64,000 bases of DNA. Source: Psococerastis gibbosa. Lineage: Eukaryota > Arthropoda > Insecta > Psocodea > Psocidae. Positions 12,101-23,459 of this stretch are shown here, piece after piece. Under the pieces are notes generated by a model that saw nothing but the letters and a program-made list of their open reading frames with translations, did no database searches and was not told where the DNA came from. The stretch's first letter is position 1. The number at the start of each line of letters is the position of its first letter. The stretch spans positions 7,682,855 to 7,746,854 of the forward strand of contig OZ020491.1 in NCBI GenBank assembly GCA_963971405.1, in the 5' to 3' direction. The translations under genes and the position numbers were made by a program.

Positions 12101-14428
12101 GACATTTCCCTACTTTTCTCTTATGGGTTGCCGCGATCTATTCTATTATCGTTGAGTCGCACATACACATATACGACAGCCTCAGAATCACTCGGACTCA
12201 GGGGACTTAAAGGCTCTTGGGAAACACAAAATAGAAAATTTGCTCGATCGCAATACTTAAGGAAGTAAAATTTATTGTGATCGTGTGGTGTTTCGGCACG
12301 TTGCCTGCCTGTATTTGTTATTTATCTGTGCATGCCATTACATAGAAACTATAGTCATTTACAAAATTGTTTTTAAATCTGAACTCACCGCACCACGAAC
12401 TTTGACTGGAGAGATCTCGGCAAGGTACATTGGCGCCAAGCCTGCGTTCAGTCCTGAGGCTAATCCAATGAAGAACCTGCCCGCCCAGATCATTTCATAG
12501 GAACTCGAATGTTTTGATGCACCTGAAAATAAAACGCAAAATTGTACAATCATTCGCTGACACAAATTTCCATCTTCCGGCGCTACCACTGCGTGAGATT
12601 TGGGTCTCTCATCATCTCTATCCTGACATCTCGGTCCCTCGTCTTCCTCAGCAAAGCAATTCTTTCTCATTTTGCCCTCGACCTCGTGGCCTCTATTCCC
12701 GCTCTATTCTATTTCTGTTAGGAGCTTGGTGTTGTGCTTTACCCAATCCTTCGATTTATTGTGCTTTAGAAATGCGAACAATGTCTTTGTTTGGTGTGCT
12801 GTCGATAACCCTTTGAAATATTCGAGACATCAACAAATCTAAGTGTTTGAAACATTTAAACCAAATCGCTCGGATTAGAAAGGATTTAATTTCAGGTTTA
12901 CCTTACCCTTAAGGCTACCTTTTCGGTCCCCCATTGTACAATAATAATTTCAATGGTGAATATTGAATCAACCCCATAAAAATAATTACAGTTTTTGCAA
13001 CCCTAGCCCTGCCTACTGATAATTCTATTAATATGACTGCATAGTCATCTCGCAAAGTCATGCACAAACTCGCTCAGTCATTGGCGGTAAATGGGGCAAT
13101 GATGTGGTGGAACTACTAACCTTCTAGAGCACTGGCGAGGATGACGAAGATGTTGTTGGCCAGGAGCCCGTTCTTGCGACCTATACCATCGGCTACCAGG
13201 CCTGTGATCAGACCTCCTATCATGCCGCCCACGCAAAAGATCGACACCGCCACAGACCATACCATTGTTACTTTGGACTGTGATGCTGGCTGGAAATTAA
13301 TAAATTATACCCTGTACACACGCTGAGGGGTTTTTTTTGTGTGAATGGTGGGTTCAAGGTCACCAATGTGTGTCGGCGTTTTGGCTCTTGTAATACACAG
13401 TTGAGGAGCAAACTTTCAAAACGGCACTAATCCATTTTCGTAAAATGCTCAGGAAACACGAAAAACACAATTATTTCGGCTTTATTTATAACGGGAATAT
13501 AAGATTTTAACCCCTCAGAAGACTGAGTTAAATTTTTTTTGTTTGTTTTTGATTAGCAATCCTGATTCAACTCAGCTTCAAGATGGAAAGTCGATGATAA
13601 AATCAATTTGTAATTTTCATGGATTTGTGACGTTTTGAAAGTTTGCTCCTCAGTTAACATCAACATTTATTAATTTTTAGTATTTAAAATTTGTTTAATG
13701 CAAACAACATATTTCATGATTAATGTTAACTTTTAAGCTGGCATATGTTATATTTTATTGTTACAAATGTCAAGTGGGCTGGAACCCTAAATCTCGCCCT
13801 ATACATTTTTTGGTGGTACTGTAAATTGAAGAAAAACATTGTGGGAGAAACTGAAGCTGATGCAATGGGCAACAAGATACCCATAGAGGAAGGCCGTGAA
13901 AATATGAAATAAATAGTAAATAGGCCCGTAATCTGTTGCACTTATTTTCATATACGAAGTTGTCCTTTCAAATGAGGAACTAGTAGAATCCGGGCTGATG
14001 GGCCGTGGTCGAAATGAAAGCGAGCTTCCAAAGTCGCTGCTGAGCCTCCGAGATATATTCTTAGAAGTCTACGCAGTTCCACTGAAGATGTCGACCGCAG
14101 ATGTTGACGAAACGTTTGGAAGTTCGCTTTCATTTCGACCACGGCCCATCAGCCCGGATTCTACTAGTTCTTCATTCGACTCCGTGGAAGCTTTTGCTGT
14201 TACATTGTCCTTTCAAAGTTTGCCATTTGGTATGAATCCTCATGCACCTTGGACTACGTTGATGACTGATATATAACTCACCTCTCCTGTTCTTTCTAAA
14301 ATAGTTGAGTTTATCCATTGTTCTATGATTGATTGAGGTGCGTTCACAACTCCTGTGTTATAGCCGTGTTGAAAAGATGATCCTAAGGCAGCAGCTACTA
14401 TTGCGAACAGGAGGGGGCCATTCATACC
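8816..14428 (-). CDS. Glut1: GLUT1-like facilitative glucose transporter, seven-exon coding body
   Basis: Major facilitator superfamily sugar transporter of the SLC2 family, which moves glucose or related hexoses down their gradient across the plasma membrane. Seven minus-strand exons (14282-14428, 13121-13289, 12389-12522, 10846-11059, 10370-10557, 9511-9723, 8816-9163) join in frame into 470 residues ending in TAA, TGA or TAG in frame at 8816. Visible SLC2 motifs, numbered in this body: NTGVVNAP (24-31), GRK after TM2 (86-88), GRF (120-122), PESPKY (203-208), QLS in GQQLSGINA (278-280, typical of class I GLUTs), ERAGRK (326-331), GPGSIPW (379-385) and PETK (450-453). About twelve hydrophobic segments are present. 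The first exon opens at a splice acceptor, so the start codon lies upstream, most likely in the exon at 29826-30026. Family assignment is firm; the substrate is inferred from class I motifs. Confidence 0.93.
9511..9723 (-). CDS. Glut1: GLUT1-like transporter, exon with TM8, TM9 and ERAGRK
   Basis: 71 codons from VMFFSTKIF to IVYA, both ends in phase 0, donor GTAAGT. Contains the second-half loop motif ERAGRK. Confidence 0.92.
10139..10262 (+). repeat. Dispersed repeat, family C (SINE-like), in a transporter intron
   Basis: Begins with CTTCGGTGGCAAGGTG and contains CGATCGGAGACGTGTCG and GTAACTCAACACGAG. It matches 41286-41390 at its head and is the complement of 19160-19285. The start resembles an RNA polymerase III A box. 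Confidence 0.7.
10370..10557 (-). CDS. Glut1: GLUT1-like transporter, central loop and TM7 exon
   Basis: Completes a split Ala codon, then LTWLRGT through GQQLSGINA. It holds the cytoplasmic central loop and TM7 with QLS. The donor is GTTGGT, a weak variant, but the phase and the protein join (INA then VMFFS) support it. Confidence 0.9.
10846..11059 (-). CDS. Glut1: GLUT1-like transporter, exon with TM5, TM6 and PESPKY
   Basis: Acceptor tttattttcag, then [12 protein letters not shown]. It ends after AQR plus one base before GTAAAT (phase 1). It covers TM5 and TM6 and the PESPKYLL motif at the start of the large central loop. Confidence 0.92.
11940..11998 (+). repeat. SINE family A, 3' fragment
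   Basis: Matches the SINE tail (TTGGCTTAGTAACAGAAC, then AAAAAGTCAATATTTATTTA). Confidence 0.6.
12389..12522 (-). CDS. Glut1: GLUT1-like transporter, exon with TM4
   Basis: Two bases complete a Gly codon split with the previous exon, then 44 codons follow to RGA before the donor GTGAGT (phase 0). It contains AGRFFIGL and the [13 protein letters not shown] segment that is very conserved in SLC2 proteins. Confidence 0.92.
13121..13289 (-). CDS. Glut1: GLUT1-like transporter, exon with TM2 and loop GRK motif
   Basis: Starts after the acceptor tttccag in phase 0 and ends in phase 1 before GTTAGT. It encodes TM2 ([15 protein letters not shown]) and the conserved cytoplasmic loop DGIGRKNG. A 61-codon open frame in another register of the same strand is only its shadow. 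Confidence 0.9.
13977..14170. repeat. Foldback element in a transporter intron
   Basis: Arms of about 55 bp (GAACTAGTAGAATCCGGGCT, GGGCCGTGGTCGAAATGAAA) pair across an 85-base centre. Related fragments lie at 1540-2015. The element is 112 bases upstream, in transcript order, of the exon ending at 14282. Confidence 0.8.
14282..14428 (-). CDS. Glut1: GLUT1-like transporter, exon with TM1
   Basis: 49 codons, [15 protein letters not shown] through ERTGE. Acceptor ttgttacag and donor GTGAGT are clear; both ends are phase 0. It holds TM1 and the sugar-transporter motif NTGVVNAP, followed by an extracellular segment with a possible N-glycosylation site (NST). Confidence 0.92.
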
Positions 14429-14753
14429 CTGTAACAAAAGAAGGAATATAAAGTTAAATAAATTGATATTGAGTTTTGCACAATATTTCTTGGTTCAGAT
14501 ATTCTCAACAACCGCCTCACACGATTACCAAATCCCATCAGACCAGCAAATTTGACTAGTCTAACCGGTTACTGGCAATATCTATCTTGTGTACGGTCAG
14601 TGAGACCATCGAACATATTGGCTGCAGTGTTGAGATTGGTCGGACTGCTAGTTGCTACGAGTCAAGATTAACGGTAAGAAGCACTGTGTTTCCGATGGCT
14701 CCATGAGCTTCTATCAGTTAGTATTTTCATATATCTTCTACTTTGGTTTCAAT

Positions 14754-15010
14754 CTAATGATTGGTTTGCAGCAAATATTTCCACCTCCTTCTCCACTCCT
14801 CCCTGTCTTGGACCGTTCTCTTTAGTTCCAAGTAGGCTCCGCATCTCATATCTTTCTTGAGGTCTTCTGCGTACGCCTTCCTTGGTCGCCCTCTTGCATT
14901 GGTGCCTTCGATTGTGCCTTCTATTATGGTTCTTAGTAGTCCTTCTTGTCTGATTAGGTGACCCATCCATTTTGCTCTTCTCACCGAAATGGGGGTAATT
15001 AGGGATCTTT
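14754..15010 (-). repeat. Non-LTR retrotransposon remnant, 3' end of reverse transcriptase ORF
   Basis: Minus strand reads ISVRRAKWMGHLIRQEG, GTNARGRPRKAYAEDLKKD and TVQDREEWRRRWKYL, then a stop. This is the GRP-R-W tail common at the end of RTE-like and related LINE polyproteins. Confidence 0.8.
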
Positions 15011-15434
15011 CGTTTACCCTTTGAAGTACCATATACAATATAACGTCCTTAAAATTGATACGATTCTGTGCATAATTTACTCGTGAGAACCGGCAAACTT
15101 TAAATTCTAGATTCCGGCCCTGCACTTAAAATTTATAAGTGGGTGTGTTCGTGACGCACTTCAGTCTGTCGTAGTCGCATGTCATTAGAAAGTATTTTAA
15201 AATGCGCCCTTGAATACAGACGAGCCAACCTACGTACAGTAATTCACATACGCCAAGTTCAAGGTAGTGTGTACTTAATATAGCGCGCTCACTGTGGCTT
15301 GTCCCGTGGATTCACTGTACACCTTGTACCAACTTATTTGACTGATTCCATAATATTATATTGCAGTATTATATGGAGTATATAACACTGAATGTTTAAA
15401 TTAACTTTGGTTGAAGAGGCAACCACCACGTTAT

Positions 15435-15713
15435 AACTGAAATAAAAGGATAGATAAAAACTGGACTTGGCGGAATTTGAACCCACAATCTACGCCTAAG
15501 CTCACAGACTTGTTCGGTTCGGTTGTGTAGCTGTGCTAACCTGTCTAACATTACGAATCCTGTCAATACGAGCATATATATAAGTAGAGGATATTCATCA
15601 ACTGTGCTTGTGCGGGCTTGTGGTGGAGCTGTTAAGACGAAGCCCCGGTTAGGCTTAGATCGTGGGTTCGAATCCCGCCAAGTCCAGTTCTTATGTATCC
15701 TCTAATTTCAGTT
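15435..15713. repeat. Foldback element with tRNA-like arms
   Basis: Left arm (15435-15506) and right arm (15640-15713) are inverted copies containing CTGGACTTGGCGG and a perfect B box (GGTTCGAATCC, plus strand, right arm). The right arm can form a T-arm (GTGGG, loop, CCCGC), but neither half is a plausible complete tRNA. Confidence 0.75.
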
Positions 15714-16169
15714 ATTCCATGATATATGCATATTTATATGTTGCTGAAGTACCAACCAAGAGTAGTAGCTTCTGTATCTAACTTTTTTTTTATCTTTTGC
15801 TGCTATAGGTCGCGAAGACAAAGCAGAGACATCAGACATCAAAGATTATAGCAGTTGCCCCAACCTTTTTTTAACTTATATGATGTTGTAACGTAGCGGA
15901 ACGACTAACCAACCCTAATCTCGCTGTACCTATTTATCAATCTATGTATCTTCAATAAAGATTTTATTATTTTTATTAGTACAATGCATTATTGGTTCAG
16001 AGACAGAGGCGGATCTAGGATTGTCGTCAGCGGGGTGGGGGGGCCAAAGAGCTGAGGTAGTTCTTCTAAAATTACGTAATTACAAGCCATGACAATTCTC
16101 GCGGACAGGAAGCAGAAGGCTTCTCTGAGGGTGGAAAAAAGCTTTAGAACTTTCTTCTGAAGTCACTAT

Positions 16170-16367
16170 CTCAACGATTGGTTGGCAGGAACTCCAGCTA
16201 CTTCGGTCCTGCGCCCTCCTCTTCAGCTCTTGGCACGTTCGAGCCCCTGCGTCCACATTTTGTTGATCCATCATGAATTCCGTCTTTGGTCGCCCTCTTC
16301 TATTGGTTCCTTCCACTGGGCCCTCAATGATGGTGTGCACCAGATTTTCTCTCTTCTTCAATAGCAC
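16170..16367 (-). repeat. Non-LTR retrotransposon remnant
   Basis: Minus strand reads RENLVHTIIEGPVEGTNRRG, RPKTEF and ELKRRAQDRSSW, a diverged relative of the fragment at 14754-15010. Confidence 0.7.
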
Positions 16368-16439
16368 CTAGCACTCTTTCATTCGGCACGTGATCCCTTC
16401 AATTGGTTCGTAGCATTCTTCTGTAACACCACTTTAGAA

Positions 16440-16930
16440 CTGCTGGTGTGAAATGCTGGTAGTATTTTAAAAGCGAGTTGGGAGTCCGTAGATGGTGGAG
16501 CGTTTTACAAAACCGAGATGACTGGAGGAGTGTTGTTGAGAAGGCCAAAGCTCATCCAGGGCTGTAGAGCCAGAAGAAGAAGTGTTAAAAACATTTTTTT
16601 TTATCCTTCTGGATGTCCGCCACCAGTAGGAGTGCCGAACCGCCGAGGGGATTCATCATAATCAATAACTAGCTGCAGTCGCCCGGGTGTGATGTGTGAG
16701 CCTCTCTCACTCCCTTTTGTCTCTCCACTTGTTATTACTCAACAATACCTCTAGTACTAGTCACACTTTTCTGAGATCGTCCTCTCACCTCAATTGAGTT
16801 TCTGTATCTCTTACATTGGTCTTTCCCCTCCTTCGTGCTCTCTATATTTCTTCCTCCAGCCATAACCCCGCACAGCTGCTGATATTCATTTGCTTTCCGT
16901 GTCCGAACCATAGGACTATTGTCATTGACG
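16440..16930. repeat. Mixed retrotransposon fragments
   Basis: 16440-16580 is the approximate complement of 34910-35000 (CGAGTTGGGAGTCCGTAG, ACCGAGATGACTGGAGGAG). 16664-16900 resembles 46255-46440 (CAGCTGC, GTGTGATATGTGAGCCTC). Both look like eroded LINE tails. Confidence 0.5.
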
Positions 16931-16931
16931 G

Positions 16932-17330
16932 ATACAGGGGGGGGGGGGGTAGCTGCCCCTCCCAAATTTGGTAAATCTATTGTAAATTAATTTATTACGC
17001 TCTGATTTAATCGATCCTACATATGTTTTATCCTATTGTGTTTTTGTATTTTGACCCACAACTACCCCCCCCCCAAAATGGGCTGGATCCGCCCCTGGCT
17101 ATTTTGTACTGCCGAAAATTTGTTTCTGATCTAGTTTTTTGTTTTTGTTTTCAGGTTGAAGTCAGACCATTATGGCCCAGGTAAGTTTCATGCTTCTCAT
17201 AGGGTAAATCATGTTATCATGTTGTCTGATGCATGAGCATGATGCAGGGGGGGGGGGTAGCTCAAAATTTAGCAAACCAAATATATTTTGACCCACAACT
17301 ACCCCCCCCCCCCCAAATGGGATTGGAACA
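16932..17330. repeat. Two related short elements with G and C runs
   Basis: Two units (16932-17099 and about 17240-17330) each start with a G run followed by TAGCT and contain TATTTTGACCCACAACTACC followed by a C run. The first ends ATCCGCCCCTGG, the complement of the start of a fragment at 16007. Confidence 0.6.
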
Positions 17331-17934
17331 GATCTCACTTTTGTAGGCTGTATCCGCATGCTTGTGCGATTTTCACGTTCAACTTGCAATGCTGTGAATA
17401 AGCGAGAAGCGAGAAGAATCTCCCAAAGTTGCTCAGAGGTTACCCGTTCAGTTAATCTATGAACGGATTCAACAGTTCAGTTCACTCATGAACTACCCAG
17501 CGGGTCAAGTTCTATGTTGCTACTTTTGGAGACTCCATGGCAGTTTTGGGACACATGCACCTATTACCAAGTTCAAGCAAAGTATACGCCCCCTCGATTG
17601 ACCTTCTTATGTGACGTAACATACGGCCCTATGGGCTAAAAGGATAAATGCGATGAACATTACAGGGTAAATCAGCTTCAATCAACATTAATTGATCTAT
17701 ATTACCACTGACTGTTAGCGACACGTGGCAACTAACTACTAACTCTGGGCCCAGTATTCTGCCAACCTGACGCCGTAGTCGGTGCACACCCAAAGATCGT
17801 GAAAGTCTTTGGCCATTTCTCAGTGGTGAAAGGTTTAGCCGCTAGATGTTTCCACTTAGCGTTGATCGGTTTTTTGTCCACGTATATTAAAAGCGATCTT
17901 CGAGGAGGCTCCTTTCCAGTACCGGTAATTGCTT

Positions 17935-18090
17935 CAAAAGATTTCTATGATCTGGCGAGTCTAGGGGAAAACCGTCTAACGTCTAAGACGGTCGGCTTCA
18001 CTCTAGCTTCCGAAATTGTCATGAAATCGACAAGAAATCTTTTGCTTACCCTTTGACTACAATGGAAATAACGTCGGTAAATCTCGACTG
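17935..18090 (+). repeat. Dispersed repeat shared with 57-205
   Basis: See the copy at 57-205; opposite orientation, diverged, with an internal difference of about 25 bases. Confidence 0.65.
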
Positions 18091-18135
18091 AATTATCCGT
18101 GTGTACCGGGCCTTGGACTTTAGTCGAACGGACTC

Positions 18136-18536
18136 TAAGGCGCCTTTTCCACCGACCTGCTAGTGCTAAATACAAATACGGTGACGTGGTAGCAGACATT
18201 CAAGACTTAGGCGGGGTTTTCACCGACCTCGCATTGCAGAATGCAAATGACATTGACGGAAATGTTTGTTTTCTTCTATTCCATATTTAAAATTGATGAA
18301 TGATCATACAGTAAAATCACAAACAAACAAACTAAAATTAAAAAATGGCGTCATGGGATATGTTAAGTACAAACATTTTAATAGATTTCTATAAAAAGAA
18401 AAATTTAAATTTCCGTCAATGTCATTTGCATTTTGCAATGCGAGGTCGGTGGAAACCCCGCCTAAGTCTTGAATGTCTGCTACCATGTCACCGTATTTGT
18501 ATTTAGCACTAGCAGGTCGGTGGAATATGCGCCTAA
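18136..18536. repeat. Foldback element, long form, copy a
   Basis: About 400 bp. Arms carry TTCCACCGACCTGCTAG, GACGTGGTAGCAGACATT, TAGGCGGGG and GACCTCGCATTGCA. The centre contains GATCAT and ATGGCGTCATGGGATATG. Tips are TAAGGCGCC and GCGCCTAA. Confidence 0.88.
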
Positions 18537-20053
18537 GGACCATGTTAAAACCTCGATAGATTAGACTGGCTTGGTACCAAGTAAAAACAGTCACTGATTT
18601 GAGCAACCTCCCACTGTTTGTTCGTTGATACATAATTGACGCGCATCCTATGTAACGGTATCCTTCGGGTTTCAGGGAGTTATAAATAGTTTTCATGCTC
18701 TTGAGTATTTAGAAAGTGTTCCAGTCGCTACATTGTTTTTGACGTTTTGGGCCTTACTTAGCTTACAGTGGCCTATACCCTGGAATTATTTTTGGATGGG
18801 GGCAGTAGAATATTTCTCTCACTTTTTTTTTAGCACCGCAATAGAGCACGACAATAATTTTGAGAGGAGAAAAACGTAAAAATATTTTAAAGCGGACTAA
18901 GTTCAGAATTTACTATGATATATCGCCTCATTTTATATTTCCTTTTACGGTGTTTTTTGTTGTTGTTGTTTTAATATTCTATTATTTGGGATGGAGGGAG
19001 AATAAATCAAAGATCATTAAAATCGGTCTGGTCATTCTTCAGTTATCTATAATGTCAACTGTTTTGTAAGCAATCATACAACGAACTTCTTTCTTTCTTC
19101 TTTCTTTTCGTAAAAGGTTAAATCCCGTACAAATAATTTAATGAATGTATCCGATTAACCTCTTCAATCGCCTCACTAAGTCACCTGATAGGTACTTGTG
19201 TCGAGTTGCGACACGTCTCCGATCGCAAGGTGTGTAAACACTCGCACAACCACAAGCACGTTACTACCTTGCCACTGAAGTAGCTAGAACTTAGTGCAAC
19301 TAGCCACACCTACTACTTTGTTTTAGAGGTTAATCGCATACAAAATATTTTATGAATGAATTCAGTCGCCCCCATAGGTTTTTACCCTGGTTGAGTTACG
19401 ACACGTCTCCGATCGCGTGGTGTGTAGAGTTTCGCGCAGGTGGTACCTCCTTATATGTACGTTAGAATTATTTTATTAATCATTTTCTTGTCAATGCGGT
19501 AAAAAATTTGACAAATTCCAATAAATGGTATTATCAAGTTGACCTTTCACTGGGATCCAGAATCCTGTTCATTTGCATTTCTGAATTTTTATGGGGTTTT
19601 ACTCATTGTAAATGCCACTGGAAAACAGGGTGACCAAGCTTTCGTTTGCTTAAATGTAGAGCCTCAATTACAAATAGCAACAACAGGATTATCATCTGTA
19701 ACACAAGCGGCATAGTAGATATTATACATCAAAATGTAGTGGAACATTTCTTCTGTTTACGACTTCCTCAACGATACCTCTACAATCAATGTTTACTGAC
19801 TTAATACTAATACACCTAAGAATTGAGGACCGAGTAAACTGGTGGACGATATGCAGGGAGTTGCTGCCAACCAATCGCTAAGATTGTAACCTTAAGAAGA
19901 AGAAGACTAATACACCTATTAGGGATTTCGGTGATTCGTCACCAGCCTAGTTGAAGAGAACTTGTATGATACGGGCGCTGGGGCTGGAGACTAGACATTT
20001 CTCTATCGTTGCTAGTACATGTAAGAGGGTTTTCTCTGAATGAAAATGTGAAA
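18537..20053. other. Repeat-derived noncoding DNA
   Basis: Contains two minus-strand family C repeats (about 19150-19285 and 19325-19445) sharing CGACACGTCTCCGATCGC. The rest shows no gene. Confidence 0.6.
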
Positions 20054-21864
20054 AAGAACCGGTCCGAGTTTACTCGAACATGCTTTCCAATTTATCAAAA
20101 TTAGTAGATAGAGAAAATGAGTAATTTCATGGTAAATAATTTTCCTATGGTTAAATTTCCGGTATCTCGGGGGGGGGGGGGGGGTGTCCACCTGACGTCA
20201 CTCGTCACTGGTGGTGAGGTAAATTCTAGATAGGTCAGACCAACACATCACCACACAGCAATACTGGCAGGGCACGCAATGCATTTGAGCGTGAATTTTC
20301 TATCATTTTTTCAAAAACATTTTTTGTACAAAACCACATACTTTTTTGGGAAAGCAACCTATCCGGTTTCGTTACTCAATTTAACACCTAAAACATACCT
20401 GAAGGTAGAAATCATCGATAGAAAGGTGTCGCAGAAAAATTATTTTTTAGTCATTTTTCATTAAAATTTAGTCATTTTTATTTTTTTGCCCCCAGAAGCA
20501 AACTATCAAGGGGCAAGCGACCCCCCGCATTTTATCAACATTAACAACAACTACAATATATGTGAATTTAAAAGAAATCGTTGGAGCCGTTTTTGGGAAA
20601 TAATTTTTTTAGACGTTTTTTTGAAGTTTTTTGAAAATAAAACCCCCCCAAATTGAGTTAGCCCAAAATAAAAAAATGGTCCCGAGGTATGATTTTTGTG
20701 AACCTACATGCCGAATTTCATCAAAATCGACCGAGTAGTTTGCCCGGAAATCGACGCACACACAGACAGACAGACATTTCGTAAAAACCACTTTTTTGGG
20801 TTCCTGGGACCCTAAAACATATAAATCCGTTGAAATCTCGGAATCGAAAATTTTGACCGTCACAAAGCTTTCCTTATACTACGTATAAATTGGAAAGCAA
20901 AAAATATTTACAAATGACAATATCTCAAGAAAGGCTGAGCTCTCTTTTGTCCAGGAGCACTATGTCCATTAAGCGAATAAGGCGACTACGTAAAGCCCCG
21001 CGCTTTTGTAGAAACTAACTCTTGCGCGCCAAATTTATTTTTAAAGGGAGACTCCCGGCCGTCCTGTTTCCAGTTTTGTTAATAAAGTCTTCGTCTGCTA
21101 AAACTTAATTTTTTTTTAATGCGGAAAATCCCACTATTTCCAACCTAATATAGCGACAACGAGAAATCCTCCGTTGAGCCCCCCTTCTTTGGAGTAATAT
21201 TCTTCGCCTGTAAAATCTAAACGTTACTTCTATCAAAATGCGTAAAACCCTATATGGCTAAAACCCTATTGAGCTAACTCAATTTGGGAGGGTTTTATTA
21301 TATAAAAAAACTCCAAAAAAACGTCTAAAAAAAATTATTTCTCAAAAACGGCTCCAACGATTTCTTTTAAATTCACATATATTGTATGTAGTCTTTATTG
21401 AGGTTAATAAAATGCGGTGGGTCGCTTGCCCCTTGAAAGTTTGCTTCTGGTAGTAAAAAATAAAAACAACTAAATTTTAATGAAATATGAATAAAAAATA
21501 ATTTTTCTATCGACCTCCAGGCATGTTTTAAATGTTAAATTGAGTAACGAAACCGGACAGGTTGTTTTCCCAAAAATCTATTATTATTATTATTATTATT
21601 TTTTTTTTAATGATGGAAAATTCATGCTTAAATCCATTGCGTGACCCGCCATTATTACTGTGTGGTAATGTGTTGGTCTGACCTATCTAGGATTTACCTC
21701 ACACCTCCAGTGACGCCAGGGGGACCAACCCCCCCCCCCCCCCCCCCCCCCGAGAAATCTGAAATTTAACCATAAGAAAATTATTTACCATGAAATTACT
21801 CCTTTTCTCTATCTCTGAATTGATAAATTGGAAAGCATGTTTGAGTAAACTCGGACCGGTTCTT
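20054..21864. repeat. Large inverted repeat, about 600 bp arms
   Basis: Left arm 20054-20662 and right arm 21272-21864 are inverted, diverged copies. Matching marks include AAGAACCGGTCCGAG, GGTCAGACCAACACAT, AACGGCTCCAACGATTTC (right arm) and CAAATTGAGTTAGC. The arms hold a G run (16, at 20169) opposite a C run (23, at 21729). The ~610 bp centre carries a dispersed repeat with CACACACAGACAGACAGACA, related to 35470-35780. Confidence 0.85.
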
Positions 21865-22464
21865 AGATATTTAATTATGTATACATGTTCGGCTTTTCCC
21901 CCTCCATTTGTCTCTTATAGAGAGGTCAGATCAGTTAGTATGGCGCTTGCGCATCATAGAACTATACTTTACGTAATCTACACAGTATATTGAACCGCAA
22001 TAAAACATTTGTTAGCTTTATACGTTCATCCATAACGACCCGCGTCTGGCATGCCAGATGTATACAGTATGCACACCGTAAAGCTGGTTGTTAGCAAGGC
22101 TGTTATAGGTCGCGTCTATTGGCCATTTGCCACGAAAAATGAGGGCTTGTGATTGGTCCAGAGATAGACGGGCCCCCATTAGAGTTGACTTTCTGCCAGT
22201 TATCATCCAATCAAGCAACATTCTCCAGCCTACATACAATGGGATTCGCTTACAGCTGTTGCTATGTTGTTGCTCGGTGTCAATGGGCAAGCTGTTGCAA
22301 ACTTTTGAACTTTAAGGACGGGTCCCAACATCGATTGAAAGGTATCTGCAAGGAATACTACGGCATGTGTAGGTAGTACTCCTTATCGGGACTTTTGAAG
22401 CAATGGTGGATATCACCCTTAACAGTTAATTCGTTTTTTTTGCTTTCCTATTTGTAAGTTATTA

Positions 22465-22617
22465 TAAGGCGGCGTTTCCACATACAGTACGTCAATGGTC
22501 AATGAGAAATATGAAATTGACGTTTTAGCAGACATTAAAGACATATTAAAAATGTCTGCTACCACGTCAAAACCATATTTCTCATTGACCATTGACGTAT
22601 GTGGAAACCCCGCCTAA
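22465..22617. repeat. Foldback element, GGCG/TTCCAC tip family, short form
   Basis: Near-perfect palindrome. Tips TAAGGCGGCGTTTCCACATA and its partner; arms AATGGTCAATGAGAAATATG; inner motif GACGTTTTAGCAGACATT opposite AATGTCTGCTACCACGTC. Confidence 0.88.
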
Positions 22618-22631
22618 CGAAAGCTTTGTGA

Positions 22632-23117
22632 TAGTCGATATTTTGGGACTGTAAACTGGCATATGTGGTCATACACCGGCTGCGAGCAATAATGAACACG
22701 GTCTGGCTTGCTTACAGGCGCGGATGACTTTTCTAAGCTTGGTGAGAGCGACCCTAAATACGAGACCCAGGCCAGAAACCCATTAATACCTGTACAAAAG
22801 AAGGTTGGACTGGAATTTCCCTTATAATTCGAATTCTGTTATTCTTTTTTCTGCCTTATCAGGGTTCATTGAAAATAGTCGATATTTTGGGACTGTAAAC
22901 TGGCATATGTGGTCATACACCGGCTGCGAGCAATAATGAACACGGTCTGGCTTGCTTACAGGCGCGGATGACTTTTCTAAGCTTGGTGAGAGCGGCCCTA
23001 AATAAGAGACCCAGGCCAGAAACCCATTAATACCTGTACAAAAGAAGGTTGGACTGGAATTTCCCTTATAATTCGAATCCTGTTATTCTTTTTTGTGCCT
23101 TATCAGGGTTCATTGAA
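22632..23117 (+). repeat. Tandem duplication, 243 bp unit, two copies
   Basis: 22632-22874 and 22875-23117 differ at only a few positions (for example GCGACCC/GCGGCCC, TACGAG/TAAGAG). Neither unit codes for a recognisable protein. Confidence 0.93.
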
Positions 23118-23459
23118 AAGGGGGAAGAAGACTTTAATTTAGGTATTCTTTGGCACCTGAGAGGTATGCCTCCAGGCAATCCTACACTGGGGGTTGCATT
23201 TCAAGCTTGGGTAAAGGAGAGCTTGCGTCAGGACGTAAAAATGGTCAAATTCCTTTTTATTTAATAACAACACCTATTTTAGCTGTCTTTTTTTATTCCA
23301 ATCGCTCAATGTGATTTAACAGTAAATTTTAAAAATTGGTTCATAACTTTCGCAATCTGGCCATACTTCCTTACTGTTTAAGTGGTGTCAATAAAAATAA
23401 TAATGTTCCAGTATATTCAACTATAAGTAGCTTCCTCTTATTACAAATTTTTCTAATCC

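Noticed and set aside
15640-15690. Possible tRNA gene
   Set aside because: Only the T-arm and B box fit; acceptor and anticodon arms do not pair and the same sequence is in the opposite arm of a foldback, so it is a repeat.
18304-18696. 130-codon minus-strand frame, and similar peptides ([24 protein letters not shown]) at many places
   Set aside because: The recurring peptide is the translation of foldback arms. It appears wherever the long-form element occurs, in either orientation.
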